Assembly: GCA_938039295.1 (NCBI GenBank) | Contig: CALHUY010000023.1 | Span: forward strand, 1 to 34,378 | Direction of reading: 5' to 3' | DNA length: 34,378 nucleotides | DNA from: an uncultured Solobacterium sp. | Lineage (GTDB): Bacteria > Bacillota_I > Bacilli_A > Erysipelotrichales > Erysipelotrichaceae | Shown here: piece after piece, positions 8,278 to 16,461 of the stretch | Layout: every line of letters starts with the position of its first letter | Position numbering within the stretch: position 1 is the first letter of the stretch | Position numbers and translations under genes: made by a program | Notes under the pieces: generated by a model | Database searches by the model: none | Told to the model about the DNA's origin: nothing | Seen by the model: the letters and a program-made list of their open reading frames with translations, nothing else

Positions 8278-9003
8278 ATGTCGATATATGTAATGAGTGA
8301 TATACATGGTTGTTATGATGAATTTATGCAGATGCTAGATTTCATATCTTTTAGTGACTACGATGAACTATGGATTATTGGTGATGTATGTGACCGTGGT
8401 CCTAAGAATATGGAATTACTACAAAAGATTATCTCTAGCAAGAATATGCATATCATTATGGGTAATCATGACGCATGGTTATTAAAGTATTCTCAATACA
8501 TGATAGATTGTAAACGAGACTTCCGTGCACAACGTGCAGATGATGATTTCCTAAGATGGACTTTACGAAATGGAGGACTCATTACATCTGATCAATTCAT
8601 GGATTTAGATTATCATGAGTGCTATGACATTAAACTCTATCTCGAAAACTGTCCATACTATAAAGAGTTAACTGTTCATGGCAAGAAGTTCTTGCTTATC
8701 CACGCTGGTTTAAGCGAAGAATATATGAAACCTTCAACACTCATTGCATCTGTTCCACACGATATCCTCATATGGGAAAAGATAAGTTTAGATGCGAATC
8801 CTTTCAATGATATAACAATGATTGTAGGTCACACACCTACCTTCCGTTATGGTGATGAATATCGTGGAAAGATTGCTATTGGTAAGAATAAACAAATCTA
8901 TCATATCGACTGTGGATGTGTATTTGGTAAGTCTTTAGGCTGTCTTCGTCTAGATGATTTAAAAGAATTCTATATTCCAAGTTTACAGCCGGATCGAACA
9001 TAA
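8278..9003 (+). CDS. Metallophosphoesterase, PrpA/ApaH-like phosphatase
   Basis: This is a calcineurin-like metallophosphoesterase of the bacterial Ser/Thr phosphatase (PPP) branch. The metal-binding motifs appear in order: SDIHGCYDE (usual GDIHG), GDVCDRG, GNHD, a later His in LLIHAGL and VGHTP. At 241 residues it has the length of PrpA/PrpB-type enzymes. The substrate could be phosphoprotein or a dinucleoside tetraphosphate, and the sequence does not decide. GGGAG lies 9 nt before the ATG. It is a single-gene unit on the plus strand among minus-strand genes and ends at a bidirectional terminator shared with ptsI. Confidence 0.88.
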   Translation: MSIYVMSDIHGCYDEFMQMLDFISFSDYDELWIIGDVCDRGPKNMELLQKIISSKNMHIIMGNHDAWLLKYSQYMIDCKRDFRAQRADDDFLRWTLRNGGLITSDQFMDLDYHECYDIKLYLENCPYYKELTVHGKKFLLIHAGLSEEYMKPSTLIASVPHDILIWEKISLDANPFNDITMIVGHTPTFRYGDEYRGKIAIGKNKQIYHIDCGCVFGKSLGCLRLDDLKEFYIPSLQPDRT

Positions 9004-9022
9004 TACTTCTTCATAATAGAAA

Positions 9023-9060
9023 AAAATGCTGCATAGGTCATTTCACCTATACAGCATTTT
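9023..9060. terminator. Bidirectional terminator between phosphatase gene and ptsI
   Basis: A stem of about 16 bp (9023-9038 with 9045-9060, one mismatch) has T-runs on both strands. It serves two convergent genes. Confidence 0.9.
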
Positions 9061-9067
9061 CATTACA

Positions 9068-10774
9068 TTACTTTGAAATTGTGTTCTTGATCAGTTCTAC
9101 AACTTCTGCTTCTGTAGAAGAAGCTACTGCCTTTTCAGCTAGTTCCTTCATCTCTGCATAGCTTAATGAGTTGATAATCTTACGTGCTGGTAAGATAGAT
9201 GTTGCACTCATTGAGAACTCATCTAACCCTAAACCAAGTAAGATTGGTGCAGCCAACTCATCGCCAGCCATTTCACCACACATACCACACCACTTGCCTT
9301 CTTTGTGTGCACCATCGATAGCCATCTTAATTAAACGTAATACAGATGGGTTTAATGGCTGATAGAGATAAGATACTGGTTGACTCATCCGGTCTGCAGC
9401 CATAGAGTACTGGATTAAGTCGTTTGTTCCGATAGAGAAGAAGTCTGCTTCCTTCGCTAACTGATCAGCAAGTACTGCAGCTGCAGGAATTTCAATCATG
9501 ATACCTACTTGTACATCACCAACAGTTACACCTTCAGCAATTAACTTCGCACGTTCTTCATCATAAACAGCTTTCGCTTCACGGAATTCTGTAACTGTCG
9601 CAATCATTGGGAACATGATGCATAACTTACCAAATGCGGAAGCACGTAATAATGCACGTAATTGAACACGGAAGATATCCTTACGTGATAAGCAGAAACG
9701 AACAGCACGTACACCTAAGAATGGGTTCATCTCTTCTTCAAATTGGTAATAACTTAACTTCTTATCACCACCGATATCGAGTGTACGAATTACAACCTGC
9801 TTGCCATTCATACCTTCAAGAACGGATTTATATGCCGCAAACTGCATGTCTTCGTTAGGGAAATCATTTTCACTCTTCATGTAGAGGAATTCTGTACGGA
9901 ATAGACCTACACCTTCACCACCATTTGCGTTTACTGCATCAACGTCAGCTGGTGAACCAATGTTACCAACTAGTTCAACCTTATGACCATCAACAGATAC
10001 GGATGGCTTATCCTTTAATGCCTTGAGAGCTTCCTTATTTGCACGGAACTCTTCAGCACGCTTTGTATATTCTGCAATCTGTTCTTCTGTTGGTTCTGTA
10101 ATTACTTCACCATTGATTGCATCTAGGATTACTAAGTCACCAGAATTTAATGTACTTAGAATTTCATTTACACCAACGATGGCTGGAATCTCTAAGGATC
10201 GAGCCATAATTGCACTGTGGCTTGTACGTCCACCGATTTCAGTCGCAAATCCCTTTGCGAATTCCTTATTTAAGGAACCTGTGTCAGATGGTGTTAAGTC
10301 CTTAGCGACTACAACTACCGGTTCATTTAATGTGCTTAGGTTAGGAATTTCATTTCCTGTAATATTGCATAGTAAGCGGAATGAAACGTCTTTGATATCT
10401 GCCGCTCTTGCACGCATGTATTCATCATCCATGCTTTCAAACATAGAAATCATCATCTTAGATACACTATCTGCTGCGTATTCAGCATTTACGGAATTTG
10501 ATGTAATTTCATTTTCAATTGAAGCGCGGAATTCTGGGTCACCTATCATCATAAGATGTGCATCGAAAATAGCTAATTCTTCTTCTGCTAATGTCTTTGA
10601 TGCGACTTCTTTAATCTGTTCAATATCAGAGATTGTCTTTGTAAATGCACTATCCAACTTCTTTAATTCTTCTTCTGGATTTGCACTTGTCTGTACAATC
10701 TTAAGAACTGGTTGTTCCAACTTATAAACTTTTGCAATTGCAATTCCCTGTGATGCTGCTATACCTTTCAACAT
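9068..10774 (-). CDS. ptsI: PTS enzyme I (phosphoenolpyruvate-protein phosphotransferase)
   Basis: Enzyme I takes phosphate from phosphoenolpyruvate and passes it to HPr, the first step of PTS sugar uptake, in the cytoplasm. At 568 residues it is full length. The active-site His186 lies in GGRTSHSAIMARS. The PEP-binding barrel shows GVGLFRTEFLYM, FLGVRAVRF, the SIGTNDLIQY block and the catalytic Cys of WCGMCGEMAGD. A strong AGGAGG precedes the ATG. No ptsH or sugar permease gene lies beside it, so it is a stand-alone unit. The upstream region carries a perfect 12-bp dyad and a cre-like sequence, which would fit control by carbon source. Confidence 0.97.
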   Translation of the reverse strand: MLKGIAASQGIAIAKVYKLEQPVLKIVQTSANPEEELKKLDSAFTKTISDIEQIKEVASKTLAEEELAIFDAHLMMIGDPEFRASIENEITSNSVNAEYAADSVSKMMISMFESMDDEYMRARAADIKDVSFRLLCNITGNEIPNLSTLNEPVVVVAKDLTPSDTGSLNKEFAKGFATEIGGRTSHSAIMARSLEIPAIVGVNEILSTLNSGDLVILDAINGEVITEPTEEQIAEYTKRAEEFRANKEALKALKDKPSVSVDGHKVELVGNIGSPADVDAVNANGGEGVGLFRTEFLYMKSENDFPNEDMQFAAYKSVLEGMNGKQVVIRTLDIGGDKKLSYYQFEEEMNPFLGVRAVRFCLSRKDIFRVQLRALLRASAFGKLCIMFPMIATVTEFREAKAVYDEERAKLIAEGVTVGDVQVGIMIEIPAAAVLADQLAKEADFFSIGTNDLIQYSMAADRMSQPVSYLYQPLNPSVLRLIKMAIDGAHKEGKWCGMCGEMAGDELAAPILLGLGLDEFSMSATSILPARKIINSLSYAEMKELAEKAVASSTEAEVVELIKNTISK

Positions 10775-10819
10775 GTCTTAGAACCTCCTGGATGTATAGG
10801 ATATATCTGTTTACGATTG

Positions 10820-10833
10820 TAGAAACGGTTACA
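10820..10833 (+). promoter_or_regulatory. cre-like site upstream of ptsI
   Basis: The 14-mer TAGAAACGGTTACA keeps the AA-N-CG-N-T-N-W-CA part of the catabolite responsive element consensus but misses the second and third positions. It lies 46 nt upstream of the ptsI start. CcpA control is possible, not shown. Confidence 0.3.
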
Positions 10834-10856
10834 TTTTATTCTAAAATAAAATGTAA
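10829..10856. repeat. Perfect 12-bp dyad upstream of ptsI
   Basis: TTACATTTTATT (10829-10840) is mirrored by AATAAAATGTAA (10845-10856) with 4 nt between. It lies in the ptsI control region and overlaps the cre-like sequence by five bases. There is no T-run, so an operator is likelier than a terminator. Confidence 0.55.
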
Positions 10857-10916
10857 GAATTTCCGCATCAATATTGCCTTTTTAACATCTATATCTGTAG
10901 TTCATTTTAACATTTT

Positions 10917-11240
10917 TCAAATATCTAGGCAACGAACGAATTCTTCAACTGCTTCTTTTTTTAATCGATAATATGATGATTTTGCATAGTAGTTACAGTA
11001 CCAGTTTCTTGGTGATTGATTTAGAAAATCATGCTTAATAATACAGATGGTATCTGCAGTACAATTCTCCATTACATGTTCAATCATATGTCCTATCCCT
11101 TTTTGAACATATGCGGCTGTTCTTTCATGAACTTCATGACTATCACCAATTAACTCTCGCGTTTTTTCCCGGCGATAGATTCTTCCTAAACTCTCTAATA
11201 GTTTAACTTTCTCATCGTATGGTAAACGTTGTAATTTCAT
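10917..11240 (-). CDS. Small conserved protein, MG284/ArpU-like
   Basis: This 107-residue protein is predicted helical and without membrane segments. The C-terminal pattern NWYCNYYAKSSYYRLKKEA, then EFVRCL, resembles the DNA-reading end of ArpU-like and sigma region 4-like proteins, and the length and pattern recall the MG284/MPN403 family. A DNA-binding role is a guess from that pattern. AAGGGG lies about 11 nt before the ATG, slightly far. It lies upstream of ptsI on the same strand with about 140 nt between, and has an inverted repeat at its own promoter region. Confidence 0.6.
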   Translation of the reverse strand: MKLQRLPYDEKVKLLESLGRIYRREKTRELIGDSHEVHERTAAYVQKGIGHMIEHVMENCTADTICIIKHDFLNQSPRNWYCNYYAKSSYYRLKKEAVEEFVRCLDI

Positions 11241-11267
11241 GTAACATAGATCCCCTTAAATCTATAT

Positions 11268-11299
11268 ACACAGTATGAATGACTTTCCTACTACTGTGT
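11268..11299. repeat. Inverted repeat upstream of the MG284-like gene
   Basis: ACACAGTA (11268-11275) is mirrored by TACTGTGT (11292-11299) with 16 nt between, 28-59 nt before the start codon. It is placed like an operator. Confidence 0.4.
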
Positions 11300-11367
11300 T
11301 TAAATTTCCAGTATTACTATCCAATTTATCTCATTATTCCAGTCTTTCTGTACTTTTCTTTCCTATT

Positions 11368-11391
11368 AAAAAAATCGGGATTTCTCCCGAT
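11368..11391 (-). terminator. Terminator of hpf
   Basis: ATCGGGA (11374-11380) pairs with TCCCGAT (11385-11391) around a 4-nt loop and is followed on the minus strand by seven T residues. Confidence 0.9.
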
Positions 11392-11403
11392 TAATGAATT
11401 ATG

Positions 11404-11931
11404 TTATTTACTTACTTCTAGTAAGCCATATCCACCGCTAGAGCGACGATATACAACAGATACAGTTTCTGTTTCATCATCAGTATAGATGTAGAAGTTA
11501 TGTCCACTTAATTCCATCTTCATGATAGCTGTATCAAGGTCCATTTCTTCGGCATTCACTGTCTTTGTCTTTACTGGAATAGAATTCTCTTCTTCCACAA
11601 GTTGTGAGTCGATAAACGCATTTGCAAGATGCTCACGATGCTTCTTATTTAATCTAGTCTTTTGACGACGAATTTGGTCTTCTAACTTATCAATTGCTAA
11701 ATCTACTGCTGCGTAGAAGTCATCATTTACAACTTCTGCTCTTAAAATACCTACACGTGATGGGATTGTAACTTCTACCTTCTGTGAGTTTGGATAAACT
11801 CTGGCAAGGACACGAGCAATCGTATTTTCGTCGATGAGTAAGTATTTATCTAAAGCTGATAATTTCTCCTCAATCTTTGTGCGCATTGCTGGTGTAACTT
11901 CAATATTCTTACCTACAATTTCAAATCTCAT
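11404..11931 (-). CDS. hpf: Ribosome hibernation promoting factor, long form
   Basis: Long-form HPF binds the 30S decoding region and joins 70S ribosomes into inactive 100S dimers in stationary phase. The N-terminal RaiA/S30AE domain (about 1-100, MRFEIVGKNIEVTPAMR) is followed by a linker and the C-terminal dimerisation domain with YTDDETETVSVVYRRSSGGYGLLEV. At 175 residues it is the long form of Gram-positive bacteria. The ATG at 11931 follows AGGAGG by 6 nt and matches the family start; a frame running back to 12033 would begin upstream of the leader and is not used. A perfect TATAAT and a hairpin lie in the leader, and the gene has its own terminator. Confidence 0.95.
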   Translation of the reverse strand: MRFEIVGKNIEVTPAMRTKIEEKLSALDKYLLIDENTIARVLARVYPNSQKVEVTIPSRVGILRAEVVNDDFYAAVDLAIDKLEDQIRRQKTRLNKKHREHLANAFIDSQLVEEENSIPVKTKTVNAEEMDLDTAIMKMELSGHNFYIYTDDETETVSVVYRRSSGGYGLLEVSK

Positions 11932-11962
11932 ACAATACCTCCTGTATGTGCTTGAGATACAC

Positions 11963-12027
11963 TCAAAACAACTATGATTGTTTTGAATGATACCCTTCGC
12001 ACTTCTTGTATTTATGTCTATATTATA
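11963..12027 (-). promoter_or_regulatory. hpf -10 box and leader hairpin
   Basis: TATAAT on the minus strand at 12022-12027 would start a transcript near 12015 with a leader of about 84 nt. No good -35 box is seen. In the leader TCAAAACAA (11963-11971) pairs perfectly with TTGTTTTGA (11978-11986) around 6 nt. It lacks a T-run, so it may stabilise or regulate the message. Confidence 0.5.
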
Positions 12028-12075
12028 CAACATAAATCAGATTATTTTTTGTATTCGATGTGAATATTCCGTGAT

Positions 12076-12106
12076 AAAAACTTCACCTTTTACAGTGAAG
12101 TTTTTT
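12076..12106. terminator. Terminator after the DUF2779 gene
   Basis: ACTTCAC (12080-12086) pairs with GTGAAGT (12095-12101) around 8 nt, flanked by A- and T-runs, so it can act on either strand. The DUF2779 gene's last codons and stop lie inside it. Confidence 0.8.
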
Positions 12107-13568
12107 GAACCAATTCAAATAGCCATTTGAGTACAACTGTCATTGCATAGGTATCCATACCACAATAAGCCTTTAGGTCAGCGATACTCTTTTCAATGTC
12201 TTCATTATCAACATTCTTATCAAGATTACGCCATTCAAATACAGCGTCCATACCTTGTTGGATATCTAGATTGTGATAACCAGGATCATCCATCATTGCC
12301 ATGATAGTCTTTAGTGACCACTGTCCCTTCATACGTGTATCGTAAATGACACCTGTTGAAAATGGCAACTGTAGATCTTCCATGCGTGCATTGATGTGTA
12401 ACAAGTCTTCTGCGTATTCAGGATACATATCTGCTAACTCTTGAATACGAATCTTCTCTGCTCCTTCAGCGTTATAGGCAAGTACAGTACCTTCTTTAGG
12501 AATTGCACGAATTAAATGCTCTGCCATATCTTTACGATTATCATGAATATTAAGATACACTTCATGTTCGATTCTACCATCTTCATGCATGATATGTAGA
12601 GAGTATTCAAATGGTAATACATCATATGGATGCATTCCTTCATATGGTGGAATCGCAAAACGTTCCCATTCAAAGTCAATACAGGTAATTGGATAATGAA
12701 TATAACTTAACCAGTTTGCTAGAGCGTTGTAGTCAACGTATTGACCACCATTGCGGTCTGCTTGAATTTGGGCAAACTGTTGCGCGGAGCCTTCAATCCG
12801 TTCTGGATCTGCATCTCTTAGATATATTCTGCCTTCTTCATACATCTCTCGCTTATAACGAGAAGCTATCAGTGTCAGGATAGAATTATCTGGCAACTCT
12901 TTTTCCTGTGGGAAACAATCATCATAGTATAGACACTTTTGACGTGTCATACATTGTGGTTTTCTTACAGCTGCTCCAACTGTTTCAAGGTTGCACTTCT
13001 CCATCTGTTCTAAAAGATAATGCAAGTCATGCATATTATCATAGATAGCTTCTTTTACATCGACCGTAGGATTATTCTTATCGTTATAGAAGGAAGAACT
13101 AACCACAAATAATTCGTGTGGATCAAGTTCTTTTTCTCTTCGATAGTTCTTATTGAGATGAATTAAATAAATATCTTTGATTTTGATATTCAACCCTTCT
13201 AAAACCCAAACAGTATCACAATAGAACTGCATATCATCCGCATGTGGGAATAATCCAATATATAAGAAATATAAATCCCATCCATCGTTATTTCGATGTA
13301 AGAATGGTGCTTTAATACGTAACTGTTTGTATTCAAAGCGTGCTTTAACAAGCCAATCATATTCCTGTAAAGCACTCATTGCTAAGCTAGCGTCATCACC
13401 CTGTTTACCAAGAAAATGGTTAGTTACACCTAGCTTAATACAAGCTAGCTCACTAACCTCTTCATCCAATCTTACAAATGGCTGAAACTTTCTTTTTTCC
13501 GCTTGCATCTCATTCGCAAACAAACGGGGACAGCGCGTATATTTCTTACAATCGGAAATATGAAACAT
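12090..13568 (-). CDS. DUF2779 protein: Cas4-like region plus DEDD exonuclease
   Basis: This 492-residue protein fits the DUF2779 family, which joins a Cas4/RecB-like PD-(D/E)XK region to an RNase H-fold exonuclease. Cys13 (TRCPRLF) and Cys206, Cys212 and Cys218 could hold a Fe-S cluster as in Cas4. The C-terminal domain keeps DEDD acids: D298 and E300 in CIDFEWE, the block VLAYNAEGAEKIRI, and an Asp in YCGMDTYAM. In the N-terminal domain the usual catalytic E-x-K stretch appears as GWDLYFLYIG, with neither residue in place, so this nuclease site may be dead. AAAGGAG precedes the ATG. It is 12 nt behind the ROK kinase gene and in its operon. Its role is unknown, probably in nucleic acid processing. 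Confidence 0.85.
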   Translation of the reverse strand: MFHISDCKKYTRCPRLFANEMQAEKRKFQPFVRLDEEVSELACIKLGVTNHFLGKQGDDASLAMSALQEYDWLVKARFEYKQLRIKAPFLHRNNDGWDLYFLYIGLFPHADDMQFYCDTVWVLEGLNIKIKDIYLIHLNKNYRREKELDPHELFVVSSSFYNDKNNPTVDVKEAIYDNMHDLHYLLEQMEKCNLETVGAAVRKPQCMTRQKCLYYDDCFPQEKELPDNSILTLIASRYKREMYEEGRIYLRDADPERIEGSAQQFAQIQADRNGGQYVDYNALANWLSYIHYPITCIDFEWERFAIPPYEGMHPYDVLPFEYSLHIMHEDGRIEHEVYLNIHDNRKDMAEHLIRAIPKEGTVLAYNAEGAEKIRIQELADMYPEYAEDLLHINARMEDLQLPFSTGVIYDTRMKGQWSLKTIMAMMDDPGYHNLDIQQGMDAVFEWRNLDKNVDNEDIEKSIADLKAYCGMDTYAMTVVLKWLFELVQKTSL

Positions 13569-13580
13569 AAAACTCCTTTA

Positions 13581-14483
13581 TTAAATACCCTCACTCATCG
13601 GTAACATTGCTGCACCGATAATACCAGGTTCATCTAGCATCGCAATCACAAACGGTGTGTTATGCAAGGCTGTATGAGACATTGCTTTGTAGTTCTCAAT
13701 CACTGCTGGTAAGAACTTATCTGCAGATTTTGTCATACCACCACCGATTACAAAGACATCTGGATCACATACACATGCAATTGTCGCAAACATCTGACCT
13801 AAATCCTTTGTCACTTCTTCAACAATCTTGATGGCTCTTTCATCTCCTGCATCAGCTAAATCAAACACATTACCTGCATGCAGGATCTCCTTATCATCAA
13901 TCACTTCTTTTGCCTTACGTGTGATGTGTGTACCACTGGCTTCATTTTCAACAGCACCAGCATTTAAGTTATTAAACTTTTCACGGTTGCGGTCAATGAT
14001 AATATTCGCAATTTCACCACAAAAACCATGTCTACCACTGACTGTCTTTCCATCAACGATTAAGGCTCCACCAATACCAGTAGAAATCGTTACATAGTAA
14101 ACAACACTCTTATCTTTACCAGCACCTACTAAAGCTTCCGCAAGTCCTGCTACATGTGCGTCATTACCCACAAATGCAGGCATACCAAATTCCTTGGATA
14201 GCTCATCCGCAAATGGATATCCAGTAAATCCCTTTAAGTTTGTGCTTAATACCATGCTTCCAGACTTCTTATCAACTGGTCCTGGTACACCTACACCAAT
14301 TGCAGAACAATCTTTCCATCCTGGAATCTCTCTCACCATTTCCTTGAGGTTAGACATGACCTTTGTTGGTCCTTCCATACCAAATGATGGACCCTTTACT
14401 TGGGATAGCACTTCACCAAATTCCGTTACCTTCGCAACACGTACATTTGTACCACCTAAGTCAATTCCAATATATGTTTTCAT
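13581..14483 (-). CDS. ROK-family sugar kinase
   Basis: ROK kinases phosphorylate glucose, fructose, N-acetylmannosamine or related sugars with ATP. The ATP loop GIDLGGTNVR lies at the start, catalytic Asp108 in VGNDAHVAG, and a second glycine motif at TISTGIGGALIVDG. The zinc-binding CxCGxxGCxE motif of many ROK proteins is missing; the region reads GRHGFCGEIAN with one Cys. There is no helix-turn-helix, so this is an enzyme and not a repressor. The length of 300 residues is typical of glucokinase-like members. A GGAGG site precedes the ATG. It heads a two-gene operon with the DUF2779 exonuclease, and no sugar transporter is adjacent, so the substrate is open. Confidence 0.9.
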   Translation of the reverse strand: MKTYIGIDLGGTNVRVAKVTEFGEVLSQVKGPSFGMEGPTKVMSNLKEMVREIPGWKDCSAIGVGVPGPVDKKSGSMVLSTNLKGFTGYPFADELSKEFGMPAFVGNDAHVAGLAEALVGAGKDKSVVYYVTISTGIGGALIVDGKTVSGRHGFCGEIANIIIDRNREKFNNLNAGAVENEASGTHITRKAKEVIDDKEILHAGNVFDLADAGDERAIKIVEEVTKDLGQMFATIACVCDPDVFVIGGGMTKSADKFLPAVIENYKAMSHTALHNTPFVIAMLDEPGIIGAAMLPMSEGI

Positions 14484-14517
14484 ACATCCTCCAAATCAAA
14501 TAAAATTCATTATTTTT

Positions 14518-14523
14518 ATTATA
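14518..14523 (-). promoter_or_regulatory. -10 box of the ROK/DUF2779 operon
   Basis: A perfect TATAAT on the minus strand lies 35 nt upstream of the ROK kinase ATG. No convincing -35 box is seen. Confidence 0.5.
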
Positions 14524-14554
14524 CACTAACAATTGCCTAGTTCGGTATTACAAT

Positions 14555-14581
14555 GAAAAAACCAGAAGATTTTCTTCTGGT
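14555..14581 (-). terminator. Terminator of pepC
   Basis: ACCAGAAGA (14561-14569) pairs perfectly with TCTTCTGGT (14573-14581) around 3 nt, followed on the minus strand by six T residues. Confidence 0.9.
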
Positions 14582-14602
14582 CTCTATCAATTTCTTAAAA
14601 AA

Positions 14603-15937
14603 CTAGTCAGCTAATGTTCCAAATGGATCCCATGGTAAGAGTTCCTGTGGCTCTTCTTGTAATGCCTTTAAAGAAGCTTCCGATAAGTACTTCTTATGTA
14701 CTGCCACAACATAGGTATATTCATCAAACCAAGAATCACTAGCGATAAAGTAACCCTTGTTGCCAATCTTTTCACCCCAAGAGTTTTCAATCTTCCAACG
14801 AGTAGGCTTTTCATCCACAAGATTTACACCTGTTAATACCATCGCATGGTTCATTGCGGATTCCTTATAGTCTAGCATCTCGGCCTTTGTCATATCCAGC
14901 TGCATATCTAATGTATTGGCATAATCATATTGCGCATTATCCCAAAGACCAGTATCACGGTCAGCATCCTTACCACAATCGCAACCAAACCATACTGGAT
15001 AACCATCTTTCATCTGCGCAATCGCTGCAGCTTTGAGTTCATCCATTGGTACATTGAGAAGCTTCACCTGTTCTCCATCTACGACATTACCTAAGTACTT
15101 AACCGTATAAGTCTTATGGAATGGTTTATCTGCAGTAGGACCATGTATAACACTGATATAATCAGATAAATCAATTCCTAAATTTGCATAGAAATCCAAT
15201 GGCTTTACATTGTATTCCGCATGGTAATTACCATCTTTATCGTAGTATTCAAATGTAAATTCCTGTGGTGGTAAACCAAAACAAGATGCAATCAAGCCAT
15301 AGATTTCTTTGAGTGCTGTTTCTTTTAATGCTGGAATTTCATCTTTCTTACCTGCTTGTGCTAACTTACGACTATCTACCACAAACTTACGTAGACGGCG
15401 ATTCAAAATCGCATTCATCTTAGCCGTATGAGAGCCTTGGTAAGTATCAGGCATCGCACTCTTAGGTGCAATACCATACTTCTTTACAAGACTAACTAAC
15501 ATGTTCCATTGGCCACCATCACCAACAGCCCATTCTAATAAGAAACGCATATTATCGCTTCCTACAGGACTATCAATTTCCTGTAGTGTGCATTCCATAA
15601 ACCAGTTTGCTTTTTCTAGTTTGTCGTAGAATGCGATGTAGTTTTGTGATAATTCAAACTCAGCCATATTGTATTTCTTTGCGATAAGTTCACGTAGTAC
15701 ATTCATCGATGAGAAAATCCAACAACGACCAGACTGATATTGGTTTGTGACTGGCATTGTCTTTAAATCAATCGAGAAGATATTTGGGTTATTTCTTTCC
15801 GCATCAAAGTTACGGCTAATTGTACCGATATCATTCTTTACTAAGGCATTTCGAACAACTCTTGCCTTTTCATCCTTTAAATAATTCTCACGTAGAGTAT
15901 CAATTTTCTGTAATGTTACAGGATTCATATTAGACAT
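14603..15937 (-). CDS. pepC: Aminopeptidase C (bleomycin hydrolase family)
   Basis: PepC is a cytoplasmic papain-family (C1B) cysteine aminopeptidase that removes N-terminal residues from peptides and works as a hexamer. The catalytic Cys lies in QSGRCWIFSSMNVLRE, His in MNHAMVLTGV and Asn in KIENSWG, all in the expected order. The start at 15937 (MSNMNPVTLQ) is preferred because GAAGG lies 8 nt upstream; 18 further upstream codons are not family-like. At 444 residues it is full length. It forms a single-gene unit with a terminator. Confidence 0.95.
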   Translation of the reverse strand: MSNMNPVTLQKIDTLRENYLKDEKARVVRNALVKNDIGTISRNFDAERNNPNIFSIDLKTMPVTNQYQSGRCWIFSSMNVLRELIAKKYNMAEFELSQNYIAFYDKLEKANWFMECTLQEIDSPVGSDNMRFLLEWAVGDGGQWNMLVSLVKKYGIAPKSAMPDTYQGSHTAKMNAILNRRLRKFVVDSRKLAQAGKKDEIPALKETALKEIYGLIASCFGLPPQEFTFEYYDKDGNYHAEYNVKPLDFYANLGIDLSDYISVIHGPTADKPFHKTYTVKYLGNVVDGEQVKLLNVPMDELKAAAIAQMKDGYPVWFGCDCGKDADRDTGLWDNAQYDYANTLDMQLDMTKAEMLDYKESAMNHAMVLTGVNLVDEKPTRWKIENSWGEKIGNKGYFIASDSWFDEYTYVVAVHKKYLSEASLKALQEEPQELLPWDPFGTLAD

Positions 15938-16012
15938 ATCAATTACCTTCTTTCTATGTAGTATGTTATAACTAACCCACCTATTTTTCAATCGATAAAC
16001 ACTGACGAATTC

Positions 16013-16423
16013 TTAACTTTTCGCAGAAAACTCTTGTTTACAGTGTGGACAATGAATCACAATTTCTCCCTTACCCTTAGGAACACGTACAAGTTGAAAG
16101 CAACGTTTACATACAAAGTACTTATACTCTTTATTTGTAACATTATTTTGAATCGCTTTAAGTTGTCTTGTGACAAAGCGATTACTATCTTGATACTTAC
16201 GATTTTCAATACTGCGTTTAGTGATATTTCGTGATGTAAAGCGGTATATAAACATACCAAATATAACAAATGCAAGTAACGCTGGAATACTATTTTTTAC
16301 AAATAATCCTAACACTAAAATTACTATCACCAATACGAGCAAATGTGTATTGAGACGGTCCATGCCATAACTTTTTCTAAGACGATATTGTATTTGTTCA
16401 ATCAAACGATTTCTTCTTTTCAT
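16013..16423 (-). CDS. Membrane protein with C-terminal zinc ribbon
   Basis: This 136-residue protein begins with a basic stretch (MKRRNRLIEQIQYRLRKSYG), has two adjacent membrane helices at about 28-44 and 47-65, and ends with a CxxC...CxxC pair (CKRC and CPHC), a likely zinc ribbon facing the cytoplasm. The ATG at 16423 has AGGAAG upstream and is chosen over an earlier in-frame start at 16471, which would overlap the neighbouring gene. It lies 38 nt after a small HTH-like gene and is probably co-transcribed with it. No function can be named. Confidence 0.65.
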   Translation of the reverse strand: MKRRNRLIEQIQYRLRKSYGMDRLNTHLLVLVIVILVLGLFVKNSIPALLAFVIFGMFIYRFTSRNITKRSIENRKYQDSNRFVTRQLKAIQNNVTNKEYKYFVCKRCFQLVRVPKGKGEIVIHCPHCKQEFSAKS

Positions 16424-16461
16424 ATCTACTTCCTGTTCTAATGACAGGATTATATCACTTC

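Noticed and set aside
10023..10727. Open plus-strand frame of 234 codons opposite ptsI
   Set aside because: It is fully antisense to a clear enzyme I gene, has no ribosome site, and its composition is the mirror of the coding strand.
14194..14529. Open plus-strand frame of 111 codons opposite the ROK kinase
   Set aside because: Antisense to a well-supported kinase with no ribosome site or family match.
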